Shown: positions 35,739 through 45,139 of the stretch, in pieces | Layout: every line of letters begins with the position of its first letter | How positions within the stretch are numbered: the first letter of the stretch is position 1 | Assembly (NCBI RefSeq): GCF_017355985.1 | Contig: NZ_JAFIQU010000012.1 | Coordinates: 1 to 64,000 of the forward strand | DNA: 64,000 nt | Origin: Arenibaculum pallidiluteum | Lineage (GTDB): Bacteria > Pseudomonadota > Alphaproteobacteria > Azospirillales > Azospirillaceae | Direction of reading: 5' to 3' | Position numbers and translations under genes: made by a program | Notes under the pieces: model-generated | Told to the model about the DNA's origin: nothing | The model's database searches: none | The model's input: the letters and a program-made list of their open reading frames with translations, nothing else

Positions 35739-37013
35739 ATGCAACGAACCAGTAAGAGCCTTGTCGGCAGGCTTGCCCGCACCGGGACCATGTTGGCCGG
35801 CGCGCTGGCCATCGTCATGGCGACCAGCGCCGGACCGGCGACTGCGCAAGACGGCAAGCCGGTCAGGCTTGTCAGCCATCGGTATCCGGCGCTGGAGTTC
35901 TATGCCGAGAAAATGAAATCCGCACTGCCCGGGGTCGCGGTCACCACGGACCTGATGCCGAATGCGCAGGCGGCGGAACTCCAGACCATCACGCTGTCCT
36001 CGGGATCGGACTCGATCGACATTCTGTGGGGCAATGATCTCACGATCACGAACTTCGCCGCGAATGGCTGGCTGGAGCCGCTTGACGAGTTCTTCGAGAA
36101 ATACAAGGACGAGTTCAAGCTGGACGACATAGCCCCTGCCGCCCTGAACGCCGTCTCCTACAACGGGAAGAAGTACGCGCTACCCATCCTGACCAATACG
36201 ATGCTGTTCGCCTACCGCGAGGACGTCTTCAAGGACAAGGGCCTGACCCCGCCCGCGACCTTCGAGGATTACGAAAAGGCGGCAAAGGCTCTGCACTCTC
36301 CGGCAATGGCCGGCACGGTGATGACGCTGAAGGGCGAAGGCACCATGAACGAGGCGCACTGGTACCTGAATGCGATCGGCGACGGCTGGTTCGACAAGGA
36401 CGGCAAGCCCGTCTTCAACAGCCCCAACGGGGTGAAGGCCATCGAGACCATGAAGCGCATGGCCCAGTTCGCGCCGCGCGGCTACACGGCCAACGGCAAC
36501 GACGAGTCGACCATTCTGTTCCAGCAGGGCGCCGCCGCCATGGGGCTGCAGTGGCTGACACGGACAGGCGCGATGGAAAACCCGCAGCAGTCCCGGGTGA
36601 TCGGGAAGATGAACTGGGTCGCACCTCCCGGCGGAAAGCAGATCGTGGTTGCCGACAGCTACGCGATCTCCAGGTTCTCGTCCAAGAACAAGGACACGCT
36701 CTTCCGCCTGCTGGCGGCGACCCTGAGCGCCGCCAACCAGCGCGAAGGTTCGGATCGAGCGGTTCCCACGCGCATCTCCGTGCTCCAGGATCCCGAGCTC
36801 CAGCAGCGCTACCGCTACTACCGCGTCCTGGTGCCGGCGCTCCAGAACGCGACCTCATTCCCGAAGTTCCCGGAGTTCAAGGAAGTCAGCGAACTCGTCT
36901 CGCGGCGCATCGTCCAGGCGGTGACCGGTGAGATGCCGGTTCAGCAGGCGCTCGACACCGGTGCCAAGGAGGCCGAGGAGTTCCTGACCCGCCGCGGCTT
37001 CTACAAGAGATAG
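35739..37013 (+). CDS. ABC transporter substrate-binding protein (sugar type)
   Basis: A 424-residue family 1 solute-binding protein with a Sec signal (hydrophobic GTMLAGALAIVMATSAG, then cleavage near ATAQ|DG). The mature part has the bilobal pattern with WGNDLTITNFAANGWLEPLDE, YALPILTNTMLFAYREDVFKD and a C-terminal helical end. It captures the imported solute in the periplasm for the two permeases downstream. GGGGGG precedes the ATG by about 10 bases. The signal has an Arg/Ser-rich start. Which sugar it binds cannot be told from sequence. Confidence 0.93.
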   Translation: MQRTSKSLVGRLARTGTMLAGALAIVMATSAGPATAQDGKPVRLVSHRYPALEFYAEKMKSALPGVAVTTDLMPNAQAAELQTITLSSGSDSIDILWGNDLTITNFAANGWLEPLDEFFEKYKDEFKLDDIAPAALNAVSYNGKKYALPILTNTMLFAYREDVFKDKGLTPPATFEDYEKAAKALHSPAMAGTVMTLKGEGTMNEAHWYLNAIGDGWFDKDGKPVFNSPNGVKAIETMKRMAQFAPRGYTANGNDESTILFQQGAAAMGLQWLTRTGAMENPQQSRVIGKMNWVAPPGGKQIVVADSYAISRFSSKNKDTLFRLLAATLSAANQREGSDRAVPTRISVLQDPELQQRYRYYRVLVPALQNATSFPKFPEFKEVSELVSRRIVQAVTGEMPVQQALDTGAKEAEEFLTRRGFYKR

Positions 37014-37094
37014 CATCGGCTTCGGAACTGGAAGGATCGGTTGATCCCGGTCCTTCCACCCTTGTGACGGCACGGCAGCGGACCTTAAAATTCC

Positions 37095-37991
37095 ATGGCA
37101 TCCACGCATCGCAGGAGCCGGCTCGACCGACGGCGCTCCCTCTGGCCGTTCGTCGTGCCGAGTGCTCTGATCATCATCTCCGTTCAGATCTATCCGCTCG
37201 CCTACGCCCTCTACCTCAGCTTCACGGACTTTTACCTGGGAGCTGCGAGCTCGAACTTTATCGGCCTGCAGAACTACGTATCCCTGCTTGCCCAGGACCG
37301 CGTCTGGTCCGCGCTCCGCGTCACCCTGTCGCTTGTCGTCGTCTCCATTTTGATCGAGTTCGTGCTGGGTCTGCTTCTGGCGCTTGCGCTCTACAAGCTC
37401 GTGCGCGGCGCCAAGCTGTTCTCGACGTTGATGTTCGTCCCCTATCTGATCACGCCGGTCGTGGCCGCGCTCTTCCTGCGCTGGGTCTTCGCATCGCGCT
37501 GGGGCCTGGCAGACGCCCTGATCGCCTCGATGAACATCTTCCCGCCGGACTGGCTGGGGGCGCCAAGTTGGGCCTTCGTCACCCTGGTGGTCGCCGACAT
37601 CTGGCAGTTCACCCCCTTCATCATGCTGATCCTGTTCGCGGGCCTTCAGGGGATCAACCCATCCCTCCTGGAGGCGGGACGGATCGACGGCGCCTCCGGA
37701 GCGCGCCTGGTCTGGCATGTGATCCTGCCGGCTCTGCGGCCTCAGATTCTGTTCGTTCTGGCGATTCGACTGATGGATGCGTTCCGGACCTTCGACAGCA
37801 TCTATGTGCTGACCGGCGGCGGACCGGGAACGGCCACCGAGACCATGACCCTCTACACCTACATGCTTGCGTTCAAGCAGCTTGAGGTGGGCCGCGCCTC
37901 GGCCATGGGGGTGCTGACCCTGCTCGTGGTGACGGGGCTCATCCTGATGGTGATCTCCGTCGTCTACCGCCGCGACAAGGGGGCGTTCTGA
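37095..37991 (+). CDS. ABC transporter permease (MalF/UgpA type)
   Basis: A 298-residue inner-membrane permease with six predicted helices, starting LWPFVVPSALIIISVQIYPL. The EAA motif that docks the ATPase is at about EAGRIDGASGARLVWHVILP. The C-terminus ends with RRDKGAF. It is the first of two permeases; its stop shares a base with the start of the second (TGATG at 37989-37993), so they are coupled. Together they form the translocation channel for the solute delivered by the upstream binding protein. Confidence 0.93.
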   Translation: MASTHRRSRLDRRRSLWPFVVPSALIIISVQIYPLAYALYLSFTDFYLGAASSNFIGLQNYVSLLAQDRVWSALRVTLSLVVVSILIEFVLGLLLALALYKLVRGAKLFSTLMFVPYLITPVVAALFLRWVFASRWGLADALIASMNIFPPDWLGAPSWAFVTLVVADIWQFTPFIMLILFAGLQGINPSLLEAGRIDGASGARLVWHVILPALRPQILFVLAIRLMDAFRTFDSIYVLTGGGPGTATETMTLYTYMLAFKQLEVGRASAMGVLTLLVVTGLILMVISVVYRRDKGAF

Positions 37992-38815
37992 TGGTTAGGC
38001 GCATGCGGGTCCAGGTCCTGATCCTGGTCGGCCTGACGCTCTTCACGGTCTTCAGCCTGACCCCCATCGTCTGGGCGCTGCTCATCTCGATCCGGGAACC
38101 CATCGACGCCTTCTCGATCCCGCCCAAGATCCTCGTGGAGCCGACCTTCCGCTACCACGTCGACATCTGGCTCGGACGCGGCTTCCTGGGCTTCTTCCTC
38201 AACAGCGCGATCATCGCGGCCGGAACGGTCCTGGTGTCGGTGCCGGTCGGGACGTTGGCCGCCTATGCCCTGTCGCGGATCCAGACCCGGGCGAGCCGCT
38301 CGCTGCTCATGAGCCTGCTGGTCGTGCGGATGTTCCCGCACGTGCTCCTGGTCATCCCGTTCTTCGTGATGGCCCGCTCCCTGGAGATGATCAACACCTA
38401 CCCCGCGATGATCGCGGCCATGGTGGCCCTGAACCAGCCCTTCACCGTCTGGCTCATGCGCAGCTTCTTCCTCGAGATCCCGCGCGAGCTGGACGAGGCC
38501 GCCTACATCGACGGATGCAACGCCTGGCAGGCTTTCTGGAACGTGATCCTGCCTCTTGCGCGCCCGGGAATGGTCGTCACGTCGCTGTTCAGCCTGCTGC
38601 TCGCCTACAATGAGTTCCTGTTCGCGCTGGTCCTGACCGGGACCGACACGAAGACGCTTCCGGTCGCCATCGCCGAGTACGGCGGCGAGGACCTGAACTA
38701 CTGGTCTCTCTCGGCCGCCGGCGCAATCGGCATCATGCTTCCCATCTTGACCTTCATGCTCTTCTTTCAGCGTCACCTCGTCCGCGGCCTGACCATCGGG
38801 GCCGTGAAGGGATGA
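37991..38815 (+). CDS. ABC transporter permease (MalG/UgpE type)
   Basis: A 274-residue inner-membrane permease with six predicted helices. The EAA loop DEAAYIDGCNAWQAFWNVILP is present (first Gly conserved) and the protein ends near RGLTIGAVKG as in MalG-type permeases. It pairs with the permease at 37095-37991, whose stop it overlaps. Gap to the ATPase gene is 51 bp. Confidence 0.93.
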   Translation: MVRRMRVQVLILVGLTLFTVFSLTPIVWALLISIREPIDAFSIPPKILVEPTFRYHVDIWLGRGFLGFFLNSAIIAAGTVLVSVPVGTLAAYALSRIQTRASRSLLMSLLVVRMFPHVLLVIPFFVMARSLEMINTYPAMIAAMVALNQPFTVWLMRSFFLEIPRELDEAAYIDGCNAWQAFWNVILPLARPGMVVTSLFSLLLAYNEFLFALVLTGTDTKTLPVAIAEYGGEDLNYWSLSAAGAIGIMLPILTFMLFFQRHLVRGLTIGAVKG

Positions 38816-38866
38816 GGCGCCGGTCGGACATGCGTCGACGGTGACGCCAGGAACGGAAACACGGAC

Positions 38867-40009
38867 ATGGCATTCCTCGAGTTGCGCAAGGTCGCAAAGC
38901 GGTTCGGTTCACACGAGGTGATCCCGCCGCTGGACCTTGCGATCGAAAAGGGCGAGTTCGTCGTCTTCGTCGGCCCGTCGGGTTGCGGAAAGTCGACCCT
39001 GATGCGTCTGATCGCCGGCCTCGAGCCGTCGAGCGACGGCGAGATCTGGATCGACGGGCGCGACGTCACCGACGTCCTGCCGAAGGATCGCGATATCGCG
39101 ATGGTCTTCCAGAACTACGCTCTGTATCCGGACAAGTCGGTCTACGACAACATGGCCTTCGGACTCCGCATGCGGAAGACTCCGGCCAGGGAGGTCGACG
39201 AGCGCGTGAGGGCCGCTGCGCGTGTCCTTGGTCTCGACGCCCTTCTGGAGCGCCGCCCCGCGCAGCTTTCCGGCGGACAGCGCCAGCGTGTCGCCGTGGG
39301 ACGCGCGATGGTGCGAGAACCCAAGATCTTCCTCTTCGACGAGCCGCTCTCGAACCTCGACGCGCATCTTCGCGTCCACATGCGGACCGAGCTCGTGAGG
39401 CTGCACCGGCAGCTCGGGGCCACCATGATCTACGTCACCCACGACCAGGTGGAGGCCATGACGATGGGCGACAGGATCGTCGTGCTCGACCACGGCCGCA
39501 TCCGGCAGGCGGGCGCTCCGCTCGAGCTTTTCAGACGCCCTGCGAACGCGTTCGTCGCAGGTTTCATCGGATCGCCCGCGATGAACATGCTGCCCTGCGT
39601 GGTCGAGCAGCACGGAACGGAGCTGCGCAGCGGCCCCGTCACCATTCCGGTGCCTCCGCCGCTTCGAGCGGCCCTGAAGCCCTGGTCGGGCAAGGCGGTC
39701 CTCTTCGGCCTGCGCCCACAGTTCGTGGGGCTCGCTGCAGCGCCCGGCTCCGGCACGCTGCGGCTGACGCTTGACGCTGTCGAGCATCTCGGTACGGAGA
39801 CGATCCTGATCGGCCTGCATGAGGGCCGGCCCTTCCAGGTGGTGGTGCCGACCATGGTCGGGATCAGCGCGGGCTCGAGTATCTTCGCAACGCTCGACGC
39901 AGGGCGCGGCCATGTCTTCGACGCTGCGACCGGCGACCTGATCGCCCATGGATCCGATGTGGACGCGTCGGTGCCGGAATCCATTGCGGGGCTCGGCCAT
40001 GTCTCGTGA
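38867..40009 (+). CDS. ABC transporter ATP-binding protein (UgpC/MsmK type)
   Basis: A 380-residue ATPase of the MalK/UgpC class. It shows Walker A GPSGCGKST at about 38-46, the signature LSGGQRQRVAVGRAMV, Walker B FLFDEPLSNLDAHLR and the switch His in YVTHDQVEAMT. The C-terminal TOBE-like region begins near residue 235. It energises the two permeases. The next gene starts inside its last codons, overlapping by 11 bp at 39999. Ends SIAGLGHVS. Confidence 0.95.
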   Translation: MAFLELRKVAKRFGSHEVIPPLDLAIEKGEFVVFVGPSGCGKSTLMRLIAGLEPSSDGEIWIDGRDVTDVLPKDRDIAMVFQNYALYPDKSVYDNMAFGLRMRKTPAREVDERVRAAARVLGLDALLERRPAQLSGGQRQRVAVGRAMVREPKIFLFDEPLSNLDAHLRVHMRTELVRLHRQLGATMIYVTHDQVEAMTMGDRIVVLDHGRIRQAGAPLELFRRPANAFVAGFIGSPAMNMLPCVVEQHGTELRSGPVTIPVPPPLRAALKPWSGKAVLFGLRPQFVGLAAAPGSGTLRLTLDAVEHLGTETILIGLHEGRPFQVVVPTMVGISAGSSIFATLDAGRGHVFDAATGDLIAHGSDVDASVPESIAGLGHVS

Positions 40010-41066
40010 CGGCGTGCAGAACCGGGAGGCGGGGCCCCGGTGCCTTCTGGAGGGCTTTATCCGCGAGCAGCCCGTGAGGATCGCCGACGCGTGGCGTGGC
40101 GCAGCGGAGCAGCTCGCCCCGTGGGGTTCCATGGATCCCGAGCGTCTGATCCTCGTCGGATCGGGGACGTCGCTGAATGCCCTGATGGTCGCGGCGCCGG
40201 AACTCGCCAACGGGTATCGCCGGGTGGATGTCGTCAACCCGCGATCGTTCCTGCAGATGCCCATCCCTTCGCCGGGAACGACCTGTGTCGTCGTGCTGTC
40301 CCAGACCGGGACCAGCGACACGAGCGTGCAGTCGGTCACCCGCGCGCAATCCGCCGGTGCCGTGACGATCACCCTGACCGCTGATCTGGAGAGCCCCATC
40401 GCGCAGGTTGCCCGACGGACGCTGCACCTTCCCGTCGGGGATGAGCCGGTCGGCCCCAAGACGAAGGGATACACGGTCTCGCTCGCAGTGCTTTCCCAGC
40501 TGTCCAACTGGATGAACGGGAAGTCGATGGACGCGGCGGTTCCCGTCTCCGATTTGGATGCGCTGCTGCCGCGGGCGGAGGCGGCGGCGACCGCCCTTGC
40601 CGAAGAGCTCGATGCCGTGGACTACATCGCCATTGCGGGCGAGGAACGCCACTACGGGACTGCGCAGGAGGGATCCCTGAAGATCTCGGAGATCTGCGGG
40701 GTTCCTGCGGCCGGTTTCACGACCGAGGAGCTGCTCCATGGACGTCTGCACGGCCTGTCGGAGCGAAGCCTCTGCGTCATGATCGCCGCCACCGCCGAGC
40801 ACAAGGCCACGGCGGAGCACGTGGCAGCGGTCATGCAGGCCTCCGGGGTGCGGATCCTCGGACTTGACCTCCGCGGGGAGGCCGGTCCCTTCGGCTGGCC
40901 GAGCGACATGATCGGCACCACGCCCCCCTTCGACGCAATGGCGGGGATCATCCCAATCCAGTGGCTCGCAATGGCATTGGCGCGCCGACGGGGCATGGAG
41001 CCGCACCGGATGCGCTATCCAGGGCTCTCGCAGCGCCTCGGCATCAAGCTGGCCCGGACGGCATGA
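39999..41066 (+). CDS. SIS-domain protein (GlmS/AgaS/FrlB-like isomerase or deglycase)
   Basis: A 355-residue protein with two sugar-isomerase (SIS) domains. SIS 1 shows LILVGSGTSLNALMVA and VVLSQTGTSDTSVQSV (sugar-phosphate-binding Ser/Thr cluster). SIS 2 shows ISEICGVPAAGFTTEELLHGRLHG, comparable with the E-x-x-H-G segment of GlmS and fructosamine-6-phosphate deglycase. No glutaminase domain is present, so the protein isomerises, deaminates or deglycates a sugar phosphate rather than making glucosamine phosphate. The start ATG at 39999 lies inside the ATPase gene. The kinase gene that follows overlaps by 4 bp (ATGA, 41063-41066). This is the expected partner of a sugar kinase in an amino-sugar or Amadori-product pathway. 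Confidence 0.87.
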   Translation: MSRDGVQNREAGPRCLLEGFIREQPVRIADAWRGAAEQLAPWGSMDPERLILVGSGTSLNALMVAAPELANGYRRVDVVNPRSFLQMPIPSPGTTCVVVLSQTGTSDTSVQSVTRAQSAGAVTITLTADLESPIAQVARRTLHLPVGDEPVGPKTKGYTVSLAVLSQLSNWMNGKSMDAAVPVSDLDALLPRAEAAATALAEELDAVDYIAIAGEERHYGTAQEGSLKISEICGVPAAGFTTEELLHGRLHGLSERSLCVMIAATAEHKATAEHVAAVMQASGVRILGLDLRGEAGPFGWPSDMIGTTPPFDAMAGIIPIQWLAMALARRRGMEPHRMRYPGLSQRLGIKLARTA

Positions 41067-41989
41067 TGAACGCCTTCGGCATCGACATCGGCGGCACGGC
41101 GATCAAATGCGGCGTGGTGGGCGCCGACGGGACGATACACGCCTTTCAGCGAATCCCGTTCGACCGCACCTGGAGCTTCGATGACCTTCTCGGCGGGATC
41201 GCCGACATCTGCGAGAGCCTGTCCCGCGGGCTGGAGCATCCGCCGGCCGCTATTGGCGTTGCGACGCCGGGCTACAGCGACCCCCTGACGGGCGTCCTGC
41301 TCGACGGTGGAGGCAACGTCCCTCCTCTGCGCGGTCGATCGATCGCACAAGCCCTGTCGCGGCAGCTGCGTATCCCGGCATCGGTGCAGAACGACGGCGT
41401 CGCCGCCGCCCAAGGCGAGGCCATGTTCGGTGCCGGCCGACGCCTGCGGCGCTTCGTTCTCGCGACCTTCGGTACCGGCGTGGGCGGTGCCGTCGTCCTG
41501 GATGGGGAGGCCATTGCCGGGCCGAACGGCGAGCCCCCGGAGCTCGGTGCCATCGTGCCGGTGGCATCGACGCCTGATGGCCGTGGACGGATGGCTACGC
41601 TGGAGCAGGTAGCGTCATCCGGCAGCCTCATCGAGGCCTACCGGGCTCGCGGCGGGGCGGCAACCGTGGGATCGGCCGAGGAGCTCTTCGGCCTCGCCGG
41701 TGCTGGCGACGCGGAAGCGGCTGCGGTTGTGGACGGCGCCTGTCGGTGCATCGCTCAGGTGTTCGGCTCCCTCGTGAATGCGCTCGGTCTGGAAGCCTGC
41801 CTTGTCGGCGGCGGCATGTCTGCCGCCGGCGCGATCCTGACCGAACGCATCGAAGCCCACATGCCTGACTTCACTTGGCCCTTCCTGCTGAGCCGTTCCA
41901 GGATTGCAGTCGCCGAACTCGGAAATGAGGCCGGGATGGTCGGAGCCGCCGCCATGGCCCTGGCGCGGCTCGAGGCCCGAGCCGGTTGA
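41063..41989 (+). CDS. ROK-family sugar kinase
   Basis: A 308-residue kinase of the ROK family. The ATP-site motif is FGIDIGGTAIKCGVVG, then VQNDGVAAAQGEAMFGAG with the sugar-binding N-D pair, and FGTGVGGAVVLDG. Unusually, the zinc-finger region of ROK proteins (GH followed by C-x-C-G-x-x-G-C) is replaced by NGEPPELGAIVPVASTPDGRG, so the structural zinc is absent. It would phosphorylate the imported sugar in the cytoplasm before the SIS protein acts. ATGs at 41063 and 41066 both fit, and the first overlaps the SIS stop. Last gene of the rightward operon. Confidence 0.88.
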   Translation: MMNAFGIDIGGTAIKCGVVGADGTIHAFQRIPFDRTWSFDDLLGGIADICESLSRGLEHPPAAIGVATPGYSDPLTGVLLDGGGNVPPLRGRSIAQALSRQLRIPASVQNDGVAAAQGEAMFGAGRRLRRFVLATFGTGVGGAVVLDGEAIAGPNGEPPELGAIVPVASTPDGRGRMATLEQVASSGSLIEAYRARGGAATVGSAEELFGLAGAGDAEAAAVVDGACRCIAQVFGSLVNALGLEACLVGGGMSAAGAILTERIEAHMPDFTWPFLLSRSRIAVAELGNEAGMVGAAAMALARLEARAG

Positions 41990-42442
41990 ACAAGGTCGCG
42001 GTACCCTGACCCTGAATGATGCGGGGGCGCCGGCCATGCGGGGACGTGCCCGACGACTAGAGCTGACAAGGCGGCCGATTACGGCAGCGTGCGCAGTATC
42101 ATGTCGCAGCACCTGGACGGGCTCGTGCCCCGCCACGGCTACATGGTTCGGGCATCGGTCGAAGGATTCTACTGCAGGGCCCGGCCGTTCTTTGATACGT
42201 ATCGTCGAGCTCTTGTGCGCGACGTTTGAACACCGCCAGAGCGAGCCAGCAGGCCTCCTCCAACGCCAGAAAAATTCCACCCCCGCGCAACTTTTCAAGG
42301 TTGCGTCTTAAGGTGCTGTCCCTGGTCAAGGCCGACAATTACTTAGGAAAGTGCATTACTTTCTTATTAATCCTGACAAAATATAAGGGTGACTGGCGCT
42401 GCCATCAAACCGGTGCGGCTGGCCTGAAATCGAGGTGGCTCC
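41990..42442. other. Region between the kinase and the fifth MCP
   Basis: About 450 bp. A 42-codon plus-strand frame at 42101-42229 (MSQHLDGLVPRHGYMVRASV and onward) has no family. The AT-rich stretch at 42330-42400 is the likely MCP promoter. It contains GAAAGT-GCATT-ACTTTC (42347-42363) and TTAATCC at 42366-42372, as before other MCP genes. Confidence 0.4.
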
Positions 42443-44410
42443 ATGGGTGACTTGCTCTCGCGCTTTGGCCTTAGGATCCAGATCGGCCTGGTCGGAGCAT
42501 TGGGCACCTTGGCCGTACTGCTGCTCGGTGGCTTCGACCAATACCAGGCGGCAAGGCAAGCAGCGTTCCTGGCCGCCGCCCAGAGCGCGGCAGCCATGGG
42601 TGATCGGATGGAGGCGCTCCACGCAACCCTGCTCGATGCGCGCCGCTCCGAAAAGGATTTCCTCCTTCGCAAGGACGAGAAATACGCAAAGCGTAATGCC
42701 GATCTCGTCGCCAAGGCCGAGGCGATCATCGCCGAGGCGTTGGCACAACCCGAGGCGGCGCTCATCTCGGAGCAACTCACCAAGGCAAGAACGGAGCTGA
42801 CGAGCTACGGCAGCAACTTCGCTGAGATTGTGGCGGTGCAGGCCCGGATTGGCCTCGATGAGAACCACGGCCTGCAAGGCGCGTTGCGAAAGTCCGTGCA
42901 CGACATCGAGGCCTCGCTGAGCGGCCGCGACCAGCCGGCGCTCACGATCGCCATGCTGACGCTTCGTCGGCACGAGAAGGACTTTCTGGCACGGACGAAC
43001 CCGAAATACGTGGAGGCCTTCAGGAAGGTCGTATCCGATTTCGCCACAGCCCTGACGGGCTCGTCGCTGCCTGACGCCGTCAAGCGTGACATGGCCGAGA
43101 AGCTCGCCGCATACGAGCGCGACTTCCTGAAGCTGACCGAGGCCACGCTCGCGCTCGGCGCGCAGCTCAAGGCGCTCTCGGAGGGATACGCCCGCGTGGA
43201 GCCCGTCCTCGAGGACGCCTTCGGTCGGCAGCAGGAGGTCGGTGCCGCTGCACGCGCTGCGAGCGAGGAGGTGCGCCGCAAGGCCGATCTCCTCACCTGG
43301 GTCGCCCTGGCCGTAATCGTCGCCGTCCTGTCTGTCCTGAGCGTCCTGATAGCCGGGGGTGTGACCCGGCCGATCCTCGCTCTGGCCGCCGCCATGGGCC
43401 GGCTTGCCGGCGGAGATCGGACGACCGCGATCCCCGCCGTCGGGCGACGCGACGAGATCGGGCGGATGGCCATGGCGGTTCAGGTCTTCAAAGACAATGC
43501 TCTCGAAATGGATCGGCTTGAAGCCGAGCAGGCCCAGGCGAAGGCCAGGGCCGAGCAGGAGCGGAAGGCTGCCCTCGTGCGCCTAGCCGACCGCTTCGAG
43601 GTGAGCGTGAAGGGTGTCGTCGAGACGGTCGCTTCGGCTGCAACGGAGATGCAGGCTGCGGCAACGGCGATGTCCGGCACGGCCGAGGAGGCGAGCCGCC
43701 AGACCGTTGCGGTGGCCTCGGCCTCGGAGCAGACCAGCGCCAACGTGCAGACCGTTGCGACCGCCACGGAGGAGCTTGCCGCCTCCATCCAGGAGATTGG
43801 CCGGCAGGTCTCGACCTCCACCCGCATCGCGAGCCAGGCCGTCCAGGATGCCCGGCGCACGGCGGAGACCATGACCGGGCTCGTCGAGGCCTCACGCCAG
43901 ATCGGCGCGGTGGTCGAGATGATCCAGTCGATTGCCGGCCAGACGAACCTGCTGGCGCTGAACGCCACGATCGAGGCGGCGCGGGCCGGCGAGGCAGGCA
44001 AGGGCTTTGCGGTGGTTGCCTCCGAGGTCAAGGCCTTGGCCAACCAGACTGCGAATGCTACCGAGGAGATCCAGGCCAGGGTCCAGGAAATCCAGGGCGC
44101 CACTGGAGGCGCCAAGGCGGCGGTCGAGAACATCGAGGGCACGATCGCGCGGCTGAACGAGATCGCTGGCGCCATCGCGGCCTCCGTCGAGCAACAGGGG
44201 GCGGCCACCCGCGACATTTCCTCGAACGTGCAGCAAGCCGCCCGCGGCACGCAGGAGGTCTCGGAGAACATCGCCGGCGTCAACCAGGCGGCGGCGGAGA
44301 CCGGGTCCGCCGCGACGCAGGTCCTTGGCGCGGCCGACGGGTTGTCCCGCGAGGCCGAGACGTTGCGTCGTGAAGTGGAGACCTTCATCGCGACCGTCAG
44401 AGCCGCGTAG
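42443..44410 (+). CDS. Methyl-accepting chemotaxis protein with HBM-like bimodular sensor
   Basis: A 655-residue chemoreceptor, the longest of the five. TM1 is at about 12-30, and a periplasmic all-helical sensor of about 250 residues follows, TM2 at about 284-305. The sensor contains two similar motifs, [15 protein letters not shown] at about 67-81 and [15 protein letters not shown] at about 175-189. That duplication is characteristic of helical bimodular (HBM) sensors of the McpS type, which bind organic acids and similar molecules. HAMP and a signalling domain that is nearly identical to those at 2894 and 7039 (same end, FIATVRAA) follow. The ATG at 42443 lies seven bases after GAGG. Confidence 0.9.
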   Translation: MGDLLSRFGLRIQIGLVGALGTLAVLLLGGFDQYQAARQAAFLAAAQSAAAMGDRMEALHATLLDARRSEKDFLLRKDEKYAKRNADLVAKAEAIIAEALAQPEAALISEQLTKARTELTSYGSNFAEIVAVQARIGLDENHGLQGALRKSVHDIEASLSGRDQPALTIAMLTLRRHEKDFLARTNPKYVEAFRKVVSDFATALTGSSLPDAVKRDMAEKLAAYERDFLKLTEATLALGAQLKALSEGYARVEPVLEDAFGRQQEVGAAARAASEEVRRKADLLTWVALAVIVAVLSVLSVLIAGGVTRPILALAAAMGRLAGGDRTTAIPAVGRRDEIGRMAMAVQVFKDNALEMDRLEAEQAQAKARAEQERKAALVRLADRFEVSVKGVVETVASAATEMQAAATAMSGTAEEASRQTVAVASASEQTSANVQTVATATEELAASIQEIGRQVSTSTRIASQAVQDARRTAETMTGLVEASRQIGAVVEMIQSIAGQTNLLALNATIEAARAGEAGKGFAVVASEVKALANQTANATEEIQARVQEIQGATGGAKAAVENIEGTIARLNEIAGAIAASVEQQGAATRDISSNVQQAARGTQEVSENIAGVNQAAAETGSAATQVLGAADGLSREAETLRREVETFIATVRAA

Positions 44411-45139
44411 GCCATCGCGAGGAAGCCGGGACTGCCCGTACTCACGGTGGCGTCGCAGCGAGCAGCCCCGACCTTTGCCCCATTCGTGTGGCGGCGCCTG
44501 TCCGCATGCTCACCGGGCGAGACGGGCCGCGATGCTGCGCAAGCTGAATTCCGAATCGGCGCGGGCGGTGCCCGCGACGATCATCAGCGGCCAGTCGTCG
44601 CCTGCCCTGGCCAGAGCTCGGCGTGAGCCGATCGAGGCATGTCTGACGCCGGCGGCGGGAGTTTCGGCTGTCTCTGCGAAGACCCTGTTGGCCCAGGCGG
44701 CCATGGCGTAGCGGCGCTCGCCGAGTCTGACGGCCCCAATGCGACCCGCATCCGTGAACTTGCCAAGCAGATGCTTGCATGGCTCTGCCGCTCCAGCCGT
44801 CGGTCACAGCCGCGCATAAAGAAAGATGCAGACAATGACGATGAGCTAAAAGACCTATTATTGCATCGGCGCTCTCATCATCAAAAGTAATCATAAGGGT
44901 CCTGTAGATATAAGCAAGTGTTAAGGGGATTTAAAACTCGCGCATTGCTATCATGGCGGGCGGGGAACTGGTCATTCACTTTATAGTAGATTCTGGTGAT
45001 CGGCGGAGCGTGATGAACTCTATGTCTAGTGGGTAACTGAATTTGTATACAAAATTTATACAAATCACACATTACTCTGTTCGGACGGTCTCGTTATCGT
45101 GCCTCCACACACTCTTGCCGGACGACAGAAGGACGCGAC
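44411..45139. other. Long leader region of the adhesin operon, no gene seen
   Basis: About 730 bp. The first 450 bp are GC-rich with no supported gene, while about 44870-45080 is much more AT-rich than the surroundings. The AT-rich part probably holds the promoter of the 18-kb operon and contains a 25-bp inverted repeat. Confidence 0.45.
45041..45065. promoter_or_regulatory. Inverted repeat upstream of the adhesin operon
   Basis: ATTTGTATA, spacer CAAAATT, TATACAAAT is a 9-bp perfect inverted repeat 74 bp before the adhesin start, in AT-rich DNA. It looks like a regulator-binding site. The regulator is unknown. Confidence 0.5.
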
